From positions 1-64,000 of the forward strand of contig NZ_AFEJ02000005.1 of NCBI RefSeq assembly GCF_000238775.2: 64,000 nt of DNA. The letters run 5' to 3'. Under the pieces are notes generated by a model that saw only the letters and a list, made by a program, of their open reading frames with translations, was not told the DNA's origin and searched no databases. Positions within the stretch are counted from its first letter, which is position 1. Each line of letters begins with the position of its first letter. The position numbers and the translations under genes are program-made. Source of the stretch: Acaryochloris sp. CCMEE 5410. Lineage in GTDB: Bacteria > Cyanobacteriota > Cyanobacteriia > Thermosynechococcales > Thermosynechococcaceae. Below are positions 1 to 9,041 of the stretch, in pieces.

Positions 1-460
1 GCTGTGATCAGATTTCCGTCAACGACAACAGGTTCATTGACGTATATTGCACCAGCATTTTGGAGATCTTTATGAATCGATCGAGCACTCGTTGCATGCT
101 TATCGCGAAGTCGATCTGCTTCGATCAGTATCTGAGGGCCATAGCCCACAGCCGCTACCCAGATACCCTGGTCTATTGCTTGAGAAACCAACCGGACCAT
201 ATTGGGGTTGGCGCGAATGTGACCTCCAGGAATAACGATGGCGTCAAAATCCCCAGCCCTCACTTCAGTTGACGTAGCAACCGGTTTGACTGTAACGGTA
301 CCATGCTTGTCTTGGTACCCTCATTCATTCGGGAACCGATAACCGAGACAGTGACCCCTGCTTTGCGCAATGCAGTACTAGGAACTTGATATGCAGAGTC
401 TTCAAACTGGTTCTCCAGTAAAATAGCAACTCGTTTTCTCGGCGTTGGATGTTGTGACAT
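1..460 (-). pseudogene. DJ-1/PfpI-family protein, frameshifted and missing its catalytic cysteine
   Basis: Reading from ATG 460 (AGAGGT ribosome site upstream), the first ~45 residues (RVAILLENQFEDSAYQVP) match the start of PfpI/DJ-1 glutamine-amidotransferase-like proteins. The frame then shifts near position 325 and continues as FDAIVIPGGHIRANPNMVRL to the window edge, so the 3' end is cut off by the window. In this family the nucleophile elbow normally reads A-(I/V)-C-H-G-P. Here it reads A-V-G-Y-G-P, so both the Cys and the His are replaced. Frameshift plus lost nucleophile argue for a dead gene. The family assignment is firm; its original substrate is unknown. Confidence 0.75.
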
Positions 461-490
461 GAGAGTAACCTCTGATTCGCCATTTGATAA

Positions 491-841
491 CTAACTCAAA
501 CGCAAGATCGTCTGAGTACCGTTGTGATCCAAAATATCTATTGCCACTACTTGTCCTGAGATATCTTTGGCAACCCATACGGCCTTGGGCGCATTGACTG
601 TATGTGCATAGGTCACCTGATCACCTCCAATCGCAATCATCAAATCGTTCCCCTTCGCGGGTGGATCGTAAGTGATGGACGCTAGGGGTGACTGTTGAAC
701 GAGATTTTCATCTCCAACGTCTTCGTCAGTTACTTCAATTGCAAGGGAACATCCCCTGTAACTCTTCGTAAGGTGATCGAAAAAAGCTAACCACTGGTCT
801 TGAGGGATTTGCTGGGTTTCTTGAATAGTGTGTTCAGTCAT
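491..841 (-). CDS. DUF5335 family protein
   Basis: A 116-residue soluble protein with the IPQDQWLAFFDHLTKSYRG start followed by a beta-rich body, which resembles DUF5335 proteins (about 110 residues, function unknown). The ATG at 841 is preceded by a GGGAG ribosome site. It lies 30 bases downstream of the PfpI-like relic on the same strand, so the two may once have been co-transcribed. No signal peptide or membrane segment is visible. Nothing in the sequence indicates a reaction. Confidence 0.6.
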   Translation of the reverse strand: MTEHTIQETQQIPQDQWLAFFDHLTKSYRGCSLAIEVTDEDVGDENLVQQSPLASITYDPPAKGNDLMIAIGGDQVTYAHTVNAPKAVWVAKDISGQVVAIDILDHNGTQTILRLS

Positions 842-875
842 AATCCGCTCCCTAGGAGTCTAAAGCTCCCCACCA

Positions 876-1834
876 TCAAGGGCTATCTTTCAACTTAGAA
901 AGTAAAATTGAGAAACTTGTGAAGGCATTGCCACGCCAAACGCTGCCTGTTATAGCGCTACGAATAAACGTTAGGACATTCCTTGAAAGCAGCATCGACA
1001 CAGCCTCGAAAGGTGTCAATTCATCCCATCGCTGCCTCATCCAGTTTTTAAGCACAAACCACCAGTGCTCAATTTGTTGAGGTCTGGCGAATAGGGCGGC
1101 AGATACCAAATCTCGCAACCCGCCTCAGCTACGATTTCCTCAATCGCTTGGCCTTTGTGAAAACTGGCATTGTCAATGACGATGACATCACCTGGCTCTA
1201 ACTGGGGTAGAAGACACTCCTGGAGCCACATCTCAAATAAGCTGCGGTTGCATGACCCTTCAAACGTCATTGGGGCAAATAGGTCTTTCTCCCTAAGTGC
1301 CGCAATAAAGCTCACTCGCTCGGTCCGCTTCCCTGATTTGAGACTATGAAAACGCTCACCTTTGGGACAGTATCCATAGGGTACTCATCTCGGTTATCAA
1401 TACCCGATTCGTCAACATAGCTATCTGCTCTGGACGCTTTGTACTCAAGCGCTCGATAAAGGCTTGGCGCTGAGCTTCATCGCGCTCTTGGTAGCCATAG
1501 GTCTTTTTTTTCGAGTGATGCCAAGTTGCGCATTGCATCGCTGATGTTCTGCTGGGTGACGCCCTCGCCCCACAGCTTTGCCATTTGACCTTGGGTTTTA
1601 TCGCCATGCTCTTGAACAAACGCTCGAAAGCGAGGCCAATCTGTGATTTTGTGGCGATTACCTTTGATAGCGTGTAATGGCCTGACAGTCGCCCGTCTCC
1701 TGCTCACGCTTGAGCCATAGGTCTAGGGTATTGCGACTGATGTGCAAGGTTGTGCACACAGTCGTTTTGCGCTCTCCGCGTTTGACGGCATCAATGGCCT
1801 TGCGGCGCAGATCATAACTGTAGGGGGCTGACAT
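876..1834 (-). pseudogene. IS630-family transposase, multiply frameshifted
   Basis: The reading frame starts at ATG 1834 (MSAPYSYDLRRKAIDAVKRG, helix-turn-helix region) but is broken into at least four pieces in different frames. Recognisable IS630 DDE parts remain: VIVIDNASFHKG and YLPPYSPDLNK near 1085-1180. The catalytic Glu segment IEHWWFVLKNW near 1050-1075 sits in another frame because one base is missing after the codons for LNK. No intact product is possible. Terminal inverted repeats were not identified with confidence. It is unrelated in sequence detail to the intact IS630 element at 5381-6522. Confidence 0.85.
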
Positions 1835-2103
1835 ACATACTCCGTGAGACTCATCACATATGTCCTAGCATGAATTCGTAACGCTATATGTGTTCACAGA
1901 TATTGCAATGCTGGGACTATATCCTTGCCCCAACCCCATAAGCCATTCATTGAACAAAGGGTGCTCAGAATATTACTAGTGAACACCCTTGAAAGCATTG
2001 GCAGTAACTAAAAAATTGCCTGCCTCATAAGTTCTTCAATATTAGTATTTACTGTTCCAGGTGACTGGCTCATCTGAAGTTCATTTGAGAAGGCTCTAAG
2101 ACT

Positions 2104-2215
2104 GTAGATTACTTAATCATCGGAAGTGGCTTATCTTCTCTAGTGTTCGGAGCACTGATGGCTAACGCTGGCAAAAAAAAGTCAAAATCTTAGAATCTCA
2201 CGAGCACCCAGGAGA
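2104..2215 (+). pseudogene. N-terminal scrap of an FAD/NAD(P)-dependent oxidoreductase
   Basis: About 37 codons read VDYLIIGSGLSSLVFGALMA and then, after a one-base shift in an A8 run (2173-2180), VKILESHEHPG. This is the dinucleotide-binding Rossmann start (GxGxxS/G) seen in phytoene-desaturase/CrtISO-like amine oxidoreductases. Everything after the first beta-alpha-beta unit is missing, and the lipase relic begins 20 bases later. The homopolymer shift and truncation mark it as a fossil. The exact enzyme cannot be named. Confidence 0.6.
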
Positions 2216-2234
2216 TTTGGGGCAGTGCAGCACA

Positions 2235-2838
2235 ATGAAGATCCTCTTAGTTCATGGCCTGGGTAGGACACCGATGTCAATGATGGGCCTCTCAAATTAC
2301 CGCGATCAGTCTGGCTATCAAATAGAATTTTTTGGCTACACTGCCTTTGCTGAATCTTACGAACAGATCGTAACGCGTTTGCGAGATCGATTCCGACTGT
2401 TGTCAACTCAATGCCCCTACGAGATTGTAGCTCATTCTCTCGGTGGGATATTGACCCGCTCAACCCAAGCTCTATCTAGAAGCCTCCCCCGCCATATTGA
2501 GATATTGAGATTCTAGGCACGCCCAATCAACCCCCACGCTTAGCAAAAATAGTCTGGAATCTATGGCCCTTCCACTGGTTCCCGAGAACCAGTGGTTTTA
2601 TGCATCTCTGCCCAATTTGCACGCCTCCTGTACCATCATTGCGGGTACCAGCGGTCCTCGTGGTCCCTGGAGCCCCTTTGGTATGGAGTTGAACGATGGG
2701 CTTGTGGTTCTGAATGAAACTCGTCTCCTGGAATCCGATCAACCCATAACATTTCCAGGAATCTATGGTTTTATGATGAATCAAGCAACCGTTCAGATAG
2801 CGGTAGCTCAAGTCTTTCAACACTCTTCATCTAGATGA
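2235..2838 (+). pseudogene. Alpha/beta hydrolase (lipase-like), inactivated by an 8-bp duplication
   Basis: Starts at ATG 2235 with MKILLVHGLGRTPMSMMGL, the oxyanion-hole HGLGR motif, followed by the nucleophile elbow AHSLGG. The frame is destroyed at 2495-2510, where ATATTGAG occurs twice in tandem. Removing one copy restores IEILGTPNQPPRLAK. A second shift near 2560-2600 leads into TIIAGTSGPRGPWSPFG and GIYGFMMNQATVQIAVAQ, the family's C-terminal part. The product would have been a ~200-residue cytosolic esterase/lipase. Family call is good; substrate unknown. Confidence 0.75.
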
Positions 2839-2980
2839 ATAATGGCAATGGCCCTAAACACTTTAGGGATTTGGGTTAGGGACTTTTTTGGAGTGATTCG
2901 TTCGCTGAGTTGTAATCCAGTGGTAAAACAATGATCCAAACATTAGCGAAATGATAAACAAAAATGGATTCCAAATGGGA

Positions 2981-3146
2981 TCTTGTCCTCTTTTGGTGAT
3001 CAGAGTAAGAAATACAATTTAGAGCCTCATAACTTACCAATTTGACTGAGAATCATAACGGTAGATCAAGGGGTTCAGCCTTGTTTAGTTTTTATCTGTG
3101 AGCAGAATTACAACACATTTTTCTGGATCACCAAAAGAGGACAAGA
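2981..3146. repeat. ~166-bp MITE-like element with 21-bp terminal inverted repeats
   Basis: TCTTGTCCTCTTTTGGTGAT(C) at 2981-3001 recurs as its exact reverse complement at 3126-3146, so the two copies bound a 166-bp segment with no gene of its own. Part of the segment (3101-3125, reverse strand CAGAAAAATGTGTTGTAATT...) recurs at 28005-28029, and the terminal repeat recurs at 26875-26895 and in part at 27938-27950. The element provides the last residues and the stop codon of the neighbouring YeeE-like gene. Confidence 0.7.
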
Positions 3147-3495
3147 CTCTCCAAATGCCTAAAACTAAGGCGACTAGACCAGGACCAGGGCAGTAACCTG
3201 CCATTCCCCAACCAATGCCAAAGATAGCTGATCCGATAAGTAACTGCCAATCGATAGTCTGTTTAGTGGGTAGATAAAACTTAGGGCTAAAGATAGGCGT
3301 GGAACGTCCCAGAACACATCTAAAAGTGAGGATTGTTACTCCAACAGCTCCACCTAAAGTAAATAGAAGCGTGGGATCCCAAGTCCCCGTTACATCCAGA
3401 AAACCGAGGACACGCTCGCGATCAATCATTGGAGATATTCCCAAACCAAGTCCGAAGAATATTCCTGAGATTAAGGCAATAAGTTGTTGTTTCAT
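3085..3495 (-). CDS. YeeE/YedE-type sulfur transporter half, DUF6691, 3' end replaced by a repeat
   Basis: A membrane protein with about four hydrophobic segments and the motif GWGMAGYCPGPGLVALV, whose conserved Cys is characteristic of the YeeE/YedE (thiosulfate or sulfur-compound uptake) fold. It is the second half of a two-gene transporter; the other half lies immediately upstream. From about residue 117 on, the protein (FGDPEKCVVILLTDKN) is encoded by the inserted MITE-like element, so the natural C-terminus is lost. It may still be expressed, but function is doubtful. Start ATG 3495. Confidence 0.65.
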   Translation of the reverse strand: MKQQLIALISGIFFGLGLGISPMIDRERVLGFLDVTGTWDPTLLFTLGGAVGVTILTFRCVLGRSTPIFSPKFYLPTKQTIDWQLLIGSAIFGIGWGMAGYCPGPGLVALVLGIWRVLSSFGDPEKCVVILLTDKN

Positions 3496-3526
3496 GCCAC
3501 TGCCTCTTTATCTAAGAGATGCCCCA

Positions 3527-3948
3527 TCAATTTGGTAATACCTGGTGGGTCACCCAAACCGTTGATATCGCAGTCAAGATAAATGTCAACACTGCTGCCA
3601 GGGATCTCACAGACAAGCGCCCTAAACCACAAACACCGTGACCACTGGTGCAGCCATTCCCCATACGAGTCCCAAAACCTACCAAAAATCCACCAATGAT
3701 CATCATCCTAGGAGAAAAAGTAGAGGTGGGTGTGGGTTGGGGAGCCAAAACATATTCGTAGAGAGCCCCCCCCATAAAGAGTCCTAAGATAAAGGTCCAA
3801 CGCCAGCGTTCGTGGGGGGTAAGCTTGATCGCACCATTAACCATACCGCTCATACCAGCAATACGACCATTGAAGAGTAGTAAGATTGTCGCACTCAGAC
3901 CGATTAGGATACCTCCTAACAAGCCCTAACCCAGTAAAATGTACCCAT
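3527..3948 (-). CDS. YeeE/YedE-type sulfur transporter half
   Basis: A hydrophobic protein with the signature GNGCTSGHGVCGLGRLSVRS, the conserved Cys-containing pore motif of YeeE/YedE transporters of thiosulfate or related sulfur compounds. The uninterrupted frame runs 3922-3527 from a TTG. A good ribosome site (AAGGAGAAAC) instead precedes an ATG at 3948, which reaches a stop after ten codons and is out of frame with LLGGILIGL. This suggests a small N-terminal frameshift. It pairs with the DUF6691 half 30 bases downstream and lies in a sulfur-detoxification cluster. Confidence 0.65.
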
Positions 3949-4000
3949 TGGTTTCTCCTTATTCAATTACAGCCCAGCGCTAGCATGGCCTGATGAGTGC

Positions 4001-5378
4001 TTAGAAAGATGCGTTCTCGACCCAGCTTTCCACAAAATCTGTCTTCTCTAGCTGATCCATCACTGGACCTTTGACTTCAGCTAAATAGACCCACACTCCA
4101 GCAGAGTTCAAATCAGCAAACAGTGCTTCAAGCGTTTCCAATGCGCTCGCATCAATGAAGTTGATGGCACTACAGATCAGTACAAGATGTTGCAAATCAG
4201 ATATGTGAGACACAGCATGCAGCACATAGTCTTCCAAAGCTTTTATATTGGCAAAATAGAGACTTTCATCCACACGAATTGCTAACACATGTGGGTAGGT
4301 TTTTACAGGATTCCGTAGCACATTCCTAAAATGCTCAGAGCCCTCAATTCGACCAACAACTGCTAAATGGGGATGGCTGGTCCGCCATAAATACAGGCAT
4401 AGAGAGGCCAGAACTCCTACGAGAATTCCAGCTTCAATCCCTAACCCCAACACAGCACCAAATGTGATCAGTAATGAAGCCGCATCTGCACGATTGTATT
4501 GCCACATGCGTTGCAGTGATGTGAAATCTATCAAATTCAAGACAGCAACGATAATGATCGCTGCCAATACAGCCTGAGGCAAAAAATAAAATAAGGGTGT
4601 GAAAAATAGAACCGTTAAGGCAATGAGCAAAGCTGTGATGATGGATGCTAACCCAGTGTTGGCCCCAGCACTAAAATTAACCACGGTTCGACTTAATCCC
4701 CCAGTTACTGGATATCCACCAGTGAAGGCTGCGCTCAGGTTTGCAGCTCCTAGACCGATCAACTCTTGGTTGGCATCAATTTTTTGCCGACGTTTACTAG
4801 CCAGGGACTTAGCCACAGCAATACTTTCCATAAATCCCACAAGACTAATTGCAACGGCAGTAGGCATAAGAGCTTGCCAACTCTTCAAGTCAAAGGTGGG
4901 CAGCGTCAAGGGCGGCAAACCCGCTGGAATCTCACCAATAATCTTGACCTGAGCCACTTCATGGAGTTGGAGTCCCCACACCAAAACTGTATTAACGAGC
5001 ACCAGCAGCAATGGTCCACTTCTGGTCAAGGGAGAATCAATTTGGAGGCAACCCTTGCTTCTTTAGCAGTGGCTGCAATTGATGGTTGAAGACCAGCAAC
5101 ACAACTAGGCTAGTGAGACCAAGGATCAGGGTAATGCTATTACTCTGAGGAAGGTGCTGCCAAATCTCCTGTAGTAATTCTGGAAAGGACTCGGTCTTTG
5201 GAAGCTGCAATCCCAAAAGGTGTTTGAGTTGGCTAAAACCAATAATGATGGCAGCTGCACTCGTGAAGCCAGAAATTACGGCATGACTGAGAAGTTCACC
5301 AGAAAACCGAGTCGAACCACTCCCATCAGCACTTGTAGGATGCCTACTAAAAGGGCCAACATCATAGCCAAAGTTAGG
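4001..5378 (-). pseudogene. SulP-family permease, 3' part (split by IS630, two frameshifts)
   Basis: Carries most SulP membrane segments (VISGFTSAAAIIIGFSQLKH, LVGFMESIAVAKSLASKRR, GLSRTVVNFSAGA) and a C-terminal STAS domain (LVLICSAINFIDASALETLE). SulP proteins move sulfate, bicarbonate or other anions. The frame breaks twice besides the IS insertion: one base is lost near 5285 (LVNF/LSHAVISG) and another shift occurs near 5035. The longest intact stretch is 4001-5029. The N-terminal part lies beyond the IS at 6525-6839. Not a working transporter as read. Confidence 0.85.
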
Positions 5379-5380
5379 TA

Positions 5381-6522
5381 TACTGCGGACGACTTGCGGC
5401 TTAACATTGTAGTGGAGAGATTTGGCAGACTGGGAGTATCCTCAACCGACTCCCCTATTTGCATGATTAAAATTGATTTCACCGCAGAGGAAATCCAACA
5501 CCTCAATTACGAACGCTATCATCACCCTCACCCACGGGTACAGCGACGGATGGAAGTCCTCTACTTAAAGAGTCAAGGTCTTGCCCATGCCCAGATCTGC
5601 CAGCTTTGTCAGATTAGCCGTCCGACCTTAGCCAAAACCCTTCGTTTGTATCAACAAGGAGGAATTGAAGGACTGAAGACCCTGGAATATAAAGGTCAAC
5701 CCAGTTCACTCAACGCTCATAGCGATAGTGTGAGAGCCTATTTTGAGCAACACCCGCCCCGCACCAGTGCAGAAGCCCAAGCAGTCATTGAACAATTGAC
5801 AGGTATTAAGCGTTCTCCAACCCAGATCAAAGCCTTCCTCAAGCGCATCGGTTGTCGCTATCGAAAAGTGGGGTATGTGCCGGGAAAGTCGAGTCTGCCC
5901 GAGAAAATTGAGGAACAAGAGCAGTTTCGACAAACTCGCCTTGAACCCTTATTAGAGGAAGCTCAACGCCAAGAGCGTCTTGTCTTTTTTGTGGATGCTG
6001 CTCATTTTGTTCACCGGGCTTATCTGGGGTTTCTCTGGTGCCTTCGTCGGATCTTCATCCCTTCTCCTTCTGGCCGTCAACGATTCAATGTTCTCGGTGC
6101 ACTCAACGCTGTCACCAAAGACGTCATCAGTATCACCAACCACACCTACATCAACTCTCATAGCATGTGTCTGTTGCTAGCCAAGCTCGCACTACTCGAC
6201 CCAGTCATACCCATCAGCGTCATTTTAGACAATGCCCGATATCAAAAATGCCAGCTGGTGACTGACTTTGCTGAGATCGTCGATATTGAGTTAGTCTATT
6301 TGCCCTCCTATTCACCCCATTTGAATTTAATTGAGCGGCTCTGGCGCTTTGTGCGCAAAGAATGTCTCTACTCAAAGTATTATGCTGATTTCCCCGCCTT
6401 TAAGGGAGCCATTCAACAGTGCCTCGACCAGTGCAATGGTGAGCATAAGGCGAAACTCACAAGCCTGCTATCACTCAAGTTTCAGTCCTTTAAGAAAGTT
6501 AATATCTTAGCCGTCTAGAGTA
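5381..6522 (+). mobile_element. Intact IS630-family element inserted in the SulP gene
   Basis: The element is 1142 bp and is flanked by TA on both sides (5379-5380 and 6523-6524), the usual IS630/Tc1 target. Its ends are imperfect inverted repeats starting TACTGCGGACGACTT and TACTCTAGACGGCTA. Removing the element plus one TA rejoins the SulP frame as TSEYLTLAMMLALLVG, with the insertion inside a Tyr codon. This fixes the boundaries to the base, apart from the TA ambiguity. Confidence 0.88.
5463..6518 (+). CDS. IS630-family transposase
   Basis: 351 residues. It has an N-terminal helix-turn-helix region ([20 protein letters not shown]) and a DDE catalytic core: FVDAAHF near residue 177, VILDNARYQ near 253 and [20 protein letters not shown] with the third acidic residue near 289. 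ATG 5463 is preferred over upstream in-frame starts, because the extra N-terminal residues would be read through the element's own end and the SulP gene. No frameshift or stop is present, so the element may be active. It catalyses cut-and-paste transposition into TA. Confidence 0.88.
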   Translation: MIKIDFTAEEIQHLNYERYHHPHPRVQRRMEVLYLKSQGLAHAQICQLCQISRPTLAKTLRLYQQGGIEGLKTLEYKGQPSSLNAHSDSVRAYFEQHPPRTSAEAQAVIEQLTGIKRSPTQIKAFLKRIGCRYRKVGYVPGKSSLPEKIEEQEQFRQTRLEPLLEEAQRQERLVFFVDAAHFVHRAYLGFLWCLRRIFIPSPSGRQRFNVLGALNAVTKDVISITNHTYINSHSMCLLLAKLALLDPVIPISVILDNARYQKCQLVTDFAEIVDIELVYLPSYSPHLNLIERLWRFVRKECLYSKYYADFPAFKGAIQQCLDQCNGEHKAKLTSLLSLKFQSFKKVNILAV

Positions 6523-6524
6523 TA

Positions 6525-6839
6525 TTCAGACGTATTTGGTTGAGCGAGTTGTCCTACCCCCGTGGCCACTAACAGCGAAACGATGGCGACGGGACCCACA
6601 GCCAAAGTTCTGCTTGTCCCCAAAAGCGCATACAGTATCAGTGGCATGATGCTGGCATAGAGGCCAATCTGAGGGGGTAAACCAGCCAGCAATGCATAGG
6701 CCATGCCTTGAGGAACCAGCATGATCGCTACTATGACTCCCGCCATTAAATCGCCAATAAGGTGCTGAGAACGGTATTCCAGAAACCATTCTAGGAAGGG
6801 CAGATAGCGACTTAAGTGAGTGAGTCTATGAAGAGGCAT
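6525..6839 (-). pseudogene. SulP-family permease, 5' part
   Basis: Encodes the N-terminal ~105 residues of the SulP protein: [20 protein letters not shown], then [22 protein letters not shown], the conserved first membrane segments. ATG 6839 is the natural start. The frame runs into the IS630 element after Glu-Tyr and ends in a stop inside it. Together with 4001-5378 it would have made a transporter of about 560 residues. Confidence 0.88.
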
Positions 6840-6902
6840 ACACTTTGAATCAGCCTAAAATCGGGTCTAATCTGCTCCCTGTGAGGAAGGCGTCGAGAAA
6901 TT

Positions 6903-7385
6903 TCAATTGTTGCTTACCCCTATCAAGACAAGACTCCCCCCCACAACAATACTAAGAAGTACAAACCATGGAGATAGCGTTGACCCCAAACTAGTCCCAA
7001 GGAGAACACAAGAGCCCGTTAAAATTTGGGCTAAACGAAGTATGTTTATGGATTGCTTGCCCTGAGTGGGATATCCAGCAGCCTTCCAAGCAGCTAAACC
7101 GCCTTGAAGATGGTTAACATGGCTAAATCCTGCCTGCAACATTTGATGTGCAGCCTGGGTCGAACGGTTGCCAGATTGACACTGAAGGACAATCCTTTGC
7201 CCCTGGAGACGAGGGACTGTGGCGGGGTCAAACTTGTCGATCGGTATCAGTTTTGCTCCAGGAATATGACTTTTTTCAAACTCCTGGGGTTTGCTGACAT
7301 CAATCAATAACACCTCATTCCTATCCATCCATTGCTTGAGCGTTAGGGCATCAATTTCTTTTAGATTGTGCATTGCAAATGTCAT
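6903..7385 (-). CDS. Rhodanese-domain protein with C-terminal membrane segments
   Basis: 160 residues from ATG 7385, which has an AAAGAGGGA ribosome site; the longer frame to 7457 starts at a TTG without one. A single rhodanese domain (VLLIDVSKPQEFEKSHIPGA) carries the active-site loop CQSGNRS, whose Cys forms the persulfide. Two hydrophobic segments follow (LTGSCVLLGTSLG and FVLLSIVVGGSLVLIGV), as in rhodanese-DUF2892 proteins of sulfur-oxidation clusters. It probably passes sulfane sulfur at the membrane to the adjacent persulfide dioxygenase pathway. Confidence 0.85.
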   Translation of the reverse strand: MTFAMHNLKEIDALTLKQWMDRNEVLLIDVSKPQEFEKSHIPGAKLIPIDKFDPATVPRLQGQRIVLQCQSGNRSTQAAHQMLQAGFSHVNHLQGGLAAWKAAGYPTQGKQSINILRLAQILTGSCVLLGTSLGSTLSPWFVLLSIVVGGSLVLIGVSNN

Positions 7386-7476
7386 TGTCTTCCCTCTTTG
7401 AAATGAGCCCATTAGGCTGATGGGATTGGTAAAGAACTGATCTTTTGGAGTTAGCAATCCAGTATTCCAAGTATCA

Positions 7477-8202
7477 TTAAGCAGTAATCACTTGACCACA
7501 TCGTTCATTAGCTGGGACCGCTTCCATGATCTTTTGTGGATCAGGAAGATCCAAAGCGTTCATAAACTCAATAAAAGTGTTGCGATCTCTTCCTTTAAAC
7601 CGGGGATTCCATTGCTTCTCTTCACCAATCGAGGAGAGGGTAAGTCCACGATAGTCATGCCCTGGATAGACCAGAATCTCCTCCGGCAGCGTAAATAATT
7701 TCTGGGTGACTGAGTCATAAAGTGTTCCTGCGTCACCGCTTTGGAAGTCCGTACGACCACAACCGCGAATGAACAAAGCATCTCCCGTTAGTACACGATC
7801 TCCATTGACCAAATAGGCATTATGACTATCTGTGTGACCGGGCGTCGCAATGGCTTGGATAGGGATAGTCCCCAAAGTTAGTGTTTCCCCATCTTGTAAG
7901 TAACGATCAGCACAGGCGGCATGAGCATGCTCTGGCACGATCCCCTGACACCCTGTTTTTGCCCGTAATGCTTCAGTTCCCGTAATGTGATCAGCATGGA
8001 TGTGGGTTTCTAGACAGAATTGGAGTTTTAAGCCCAATTCGTGTATCAGTTTTAAATCTCGTTCTACTTGCTCTAAAACAGGATCCACTAACAGTGCTGT
8101 TTTGGTCTCAGGATCAGCTATCAGATAGGTATAGGTGTTAGATTGCTGGTCGAAAAGCTGTCTAAATAACCATATTTCGTTATGTGAATGTCTTGCCATC
8201 AT
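7477..8202 (-). CDS. Persulfide dioxygenase (ETHE1-like metallo-beta-lactamase fold)
   Basis: 241 residues. The iron-binding motifs of ETHE1/BLH enzymes are present in order: THIHADHITG, TPGHTDSHNAY, TGDALFIRGCGRTDFQ and VYPGHDYRG. These enzymes oxidise glutathione persulfide to sulfite. ATG 8202, with a TAGGGAGC site upstream, is chosen over the longer start at 8259, which would overlap the upstream gene. Co-directional rhodanese, YeeE/YedE and SulP genes downstream support a role in removing sulfide or persulfide. The gene appears intact. Confidence 0.9.
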   Translation of the reverse strand: MMARHSHNEIWLFRQLFDQQSNTYTYLIADPETKTALLVDPVLEQVERDLKLIHELGLKLQFCLETHIHADHITGTEALRAKTGCQGIVPEHAHAACADRYLQDGETLTLGTIPIQAIATPGHTDSHNAYLVNGDRVLTGDALFIRGCGRTDFQSGDAGTLYDSVTQKLFTLPEEILVYPGHDYRGLTLSSIGEEKQWNPRFKGRDRNTFIEFMNALDLPDPQKIMEAVPANERCGQVITA

Positions 8203-8240
8203 CACTATGCTCCCTATCAGATTATCTTCAGCTACTTGCT

Positions 8241-8795
8241 TTAGGGACATGCGCCCCAATTACTCCAAACCGGAATACCCTCTTGATCGCGAAGCTTTAA
8301 GGTCACATCGGCTTTGGTAACTGCAGCTGCAATCACAGCTGGCTGATTATCAACCTCCACTCTTGAACCCGTGAGGGTAATCTTATCTCCCTTCTGAACG
8401 ATGAAATTTTGCTCCTCAAAGTACCAAGTGGGTCCTAGACGGATTTCGACATTACCCTCATCAGCCCTAAGCTGAAGATGAACCCCTGTGGACATTCCCC
8501 AACGAGGGGTAACCGTATCTACTTGTATGACCTGCCCCTGAATAGTCTCAACTGTGCTTGGATTGTAGAGTCTGCTGTATTGACCATAATTTTGCCTTCT
8601 ATGGCGTCTCTGCCATCTTGGCGGCGAGTTAAGGCACTCTGATTCTGAGGCAGGGGAAGAATTGGTTTGGGTATTACTTTGTGCAGGGAATTGCTCAAAG
8701 CTAGATTCCATAGACTGTTGACAGGCGGTCAGTAGCAGCAAGAGTAACCCCGTCAAAAGAACCGTAACAATGGCCTTAGCATAGTTGGATTTCAT
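8241..8795 (-). CDS. Predicted lipoprotein with an OB-like C-terminal domain
   Basis: 184 residues from ATG 8795, preceded by a strong GGAGGGAAAATC site. A signal peptide ends in a lipobox LLLLTAC, so the protein is probably anchored on the outer face of the inner membrane. A low-complexity S/Q/N linker and a basic patch (RWQRRHRRQ) follow. The C-terminal ~100 residues (ETIQGQVIQVDTV, GDKITLTGSRVEV) look like small beta-barrel DUF5666-type domains. It is upstream of and close to the persulfide dioxygenase gene; function unknown. Confidence 0.6.
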   Translation of the reverse strand: MKSNYAKAIVTVLLTGLLLLLLTACQQSMESSFEQFPAQSNTQTNSSPASESECLNSPPRWQRRHRRQNYGQYSRLYNPSTVETIQGQVIQVDTVTPRWGMSTGVHLQLRADEGNVEIRLGPTWYFEEQNFIVQKGDKITLTGSRVEVDNQPAVIAAAVTKADVTLKLRDQEGIPVWSNWGACP

Positions 8796-8851
8796 GATTT
8801 TCCCTCCTGACATGATTCGATCAATCTCAAAGGAGTCTGCTCAAAGCAGGA

Positions 8852-9034
8852 TCAAGGCTGGGACCGTTGGGGTCTAGCTGCTAAATATTGGTAGAGAAGC
8901 CAACGGGTATTCACGTCTTGCTGAGCTTCTTGCAAGAGTTGTTGAGCCGTCTCTGGCTGGCTACGGGTTAGCATCTTGAATCGATTCTCGGCATACATGG
9001 ATGGGTTGATGGGAACCTTGGGAGCATGCGAATC
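8852..9034 (-). pseudogene. nifJ: 3' end of nifJ, separated by an IS
   Basis: Encodes DSHAPKVPINPSMYAENRFK and NTRWLLYQYLAAR, the conserved C-terminal tail of pyruvate:ferredoxin oxidoreductase. The insertion at 9042-10553 disconnects it from the main gene at 10554-13994. Excising the IS and one TAATACC copy joins NPLVL directly to DSHAPK in frame. Confidence 0.85.
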
Positions 9035-9041
9035 TAATACC

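Noticed and set aside
3085-3147. FGDPEKCVVILLTDKN as a genuine conserved C-terminus of the YeeE-like protein
   Set aside because: The coding bases belong to an inverted-repeat element found elsewhere in the window, so the tail is acquired.
4599-4952. 117-codon frame opposite SulP
   Set aside because: Antisense shadow of a well-supported membrane protein.
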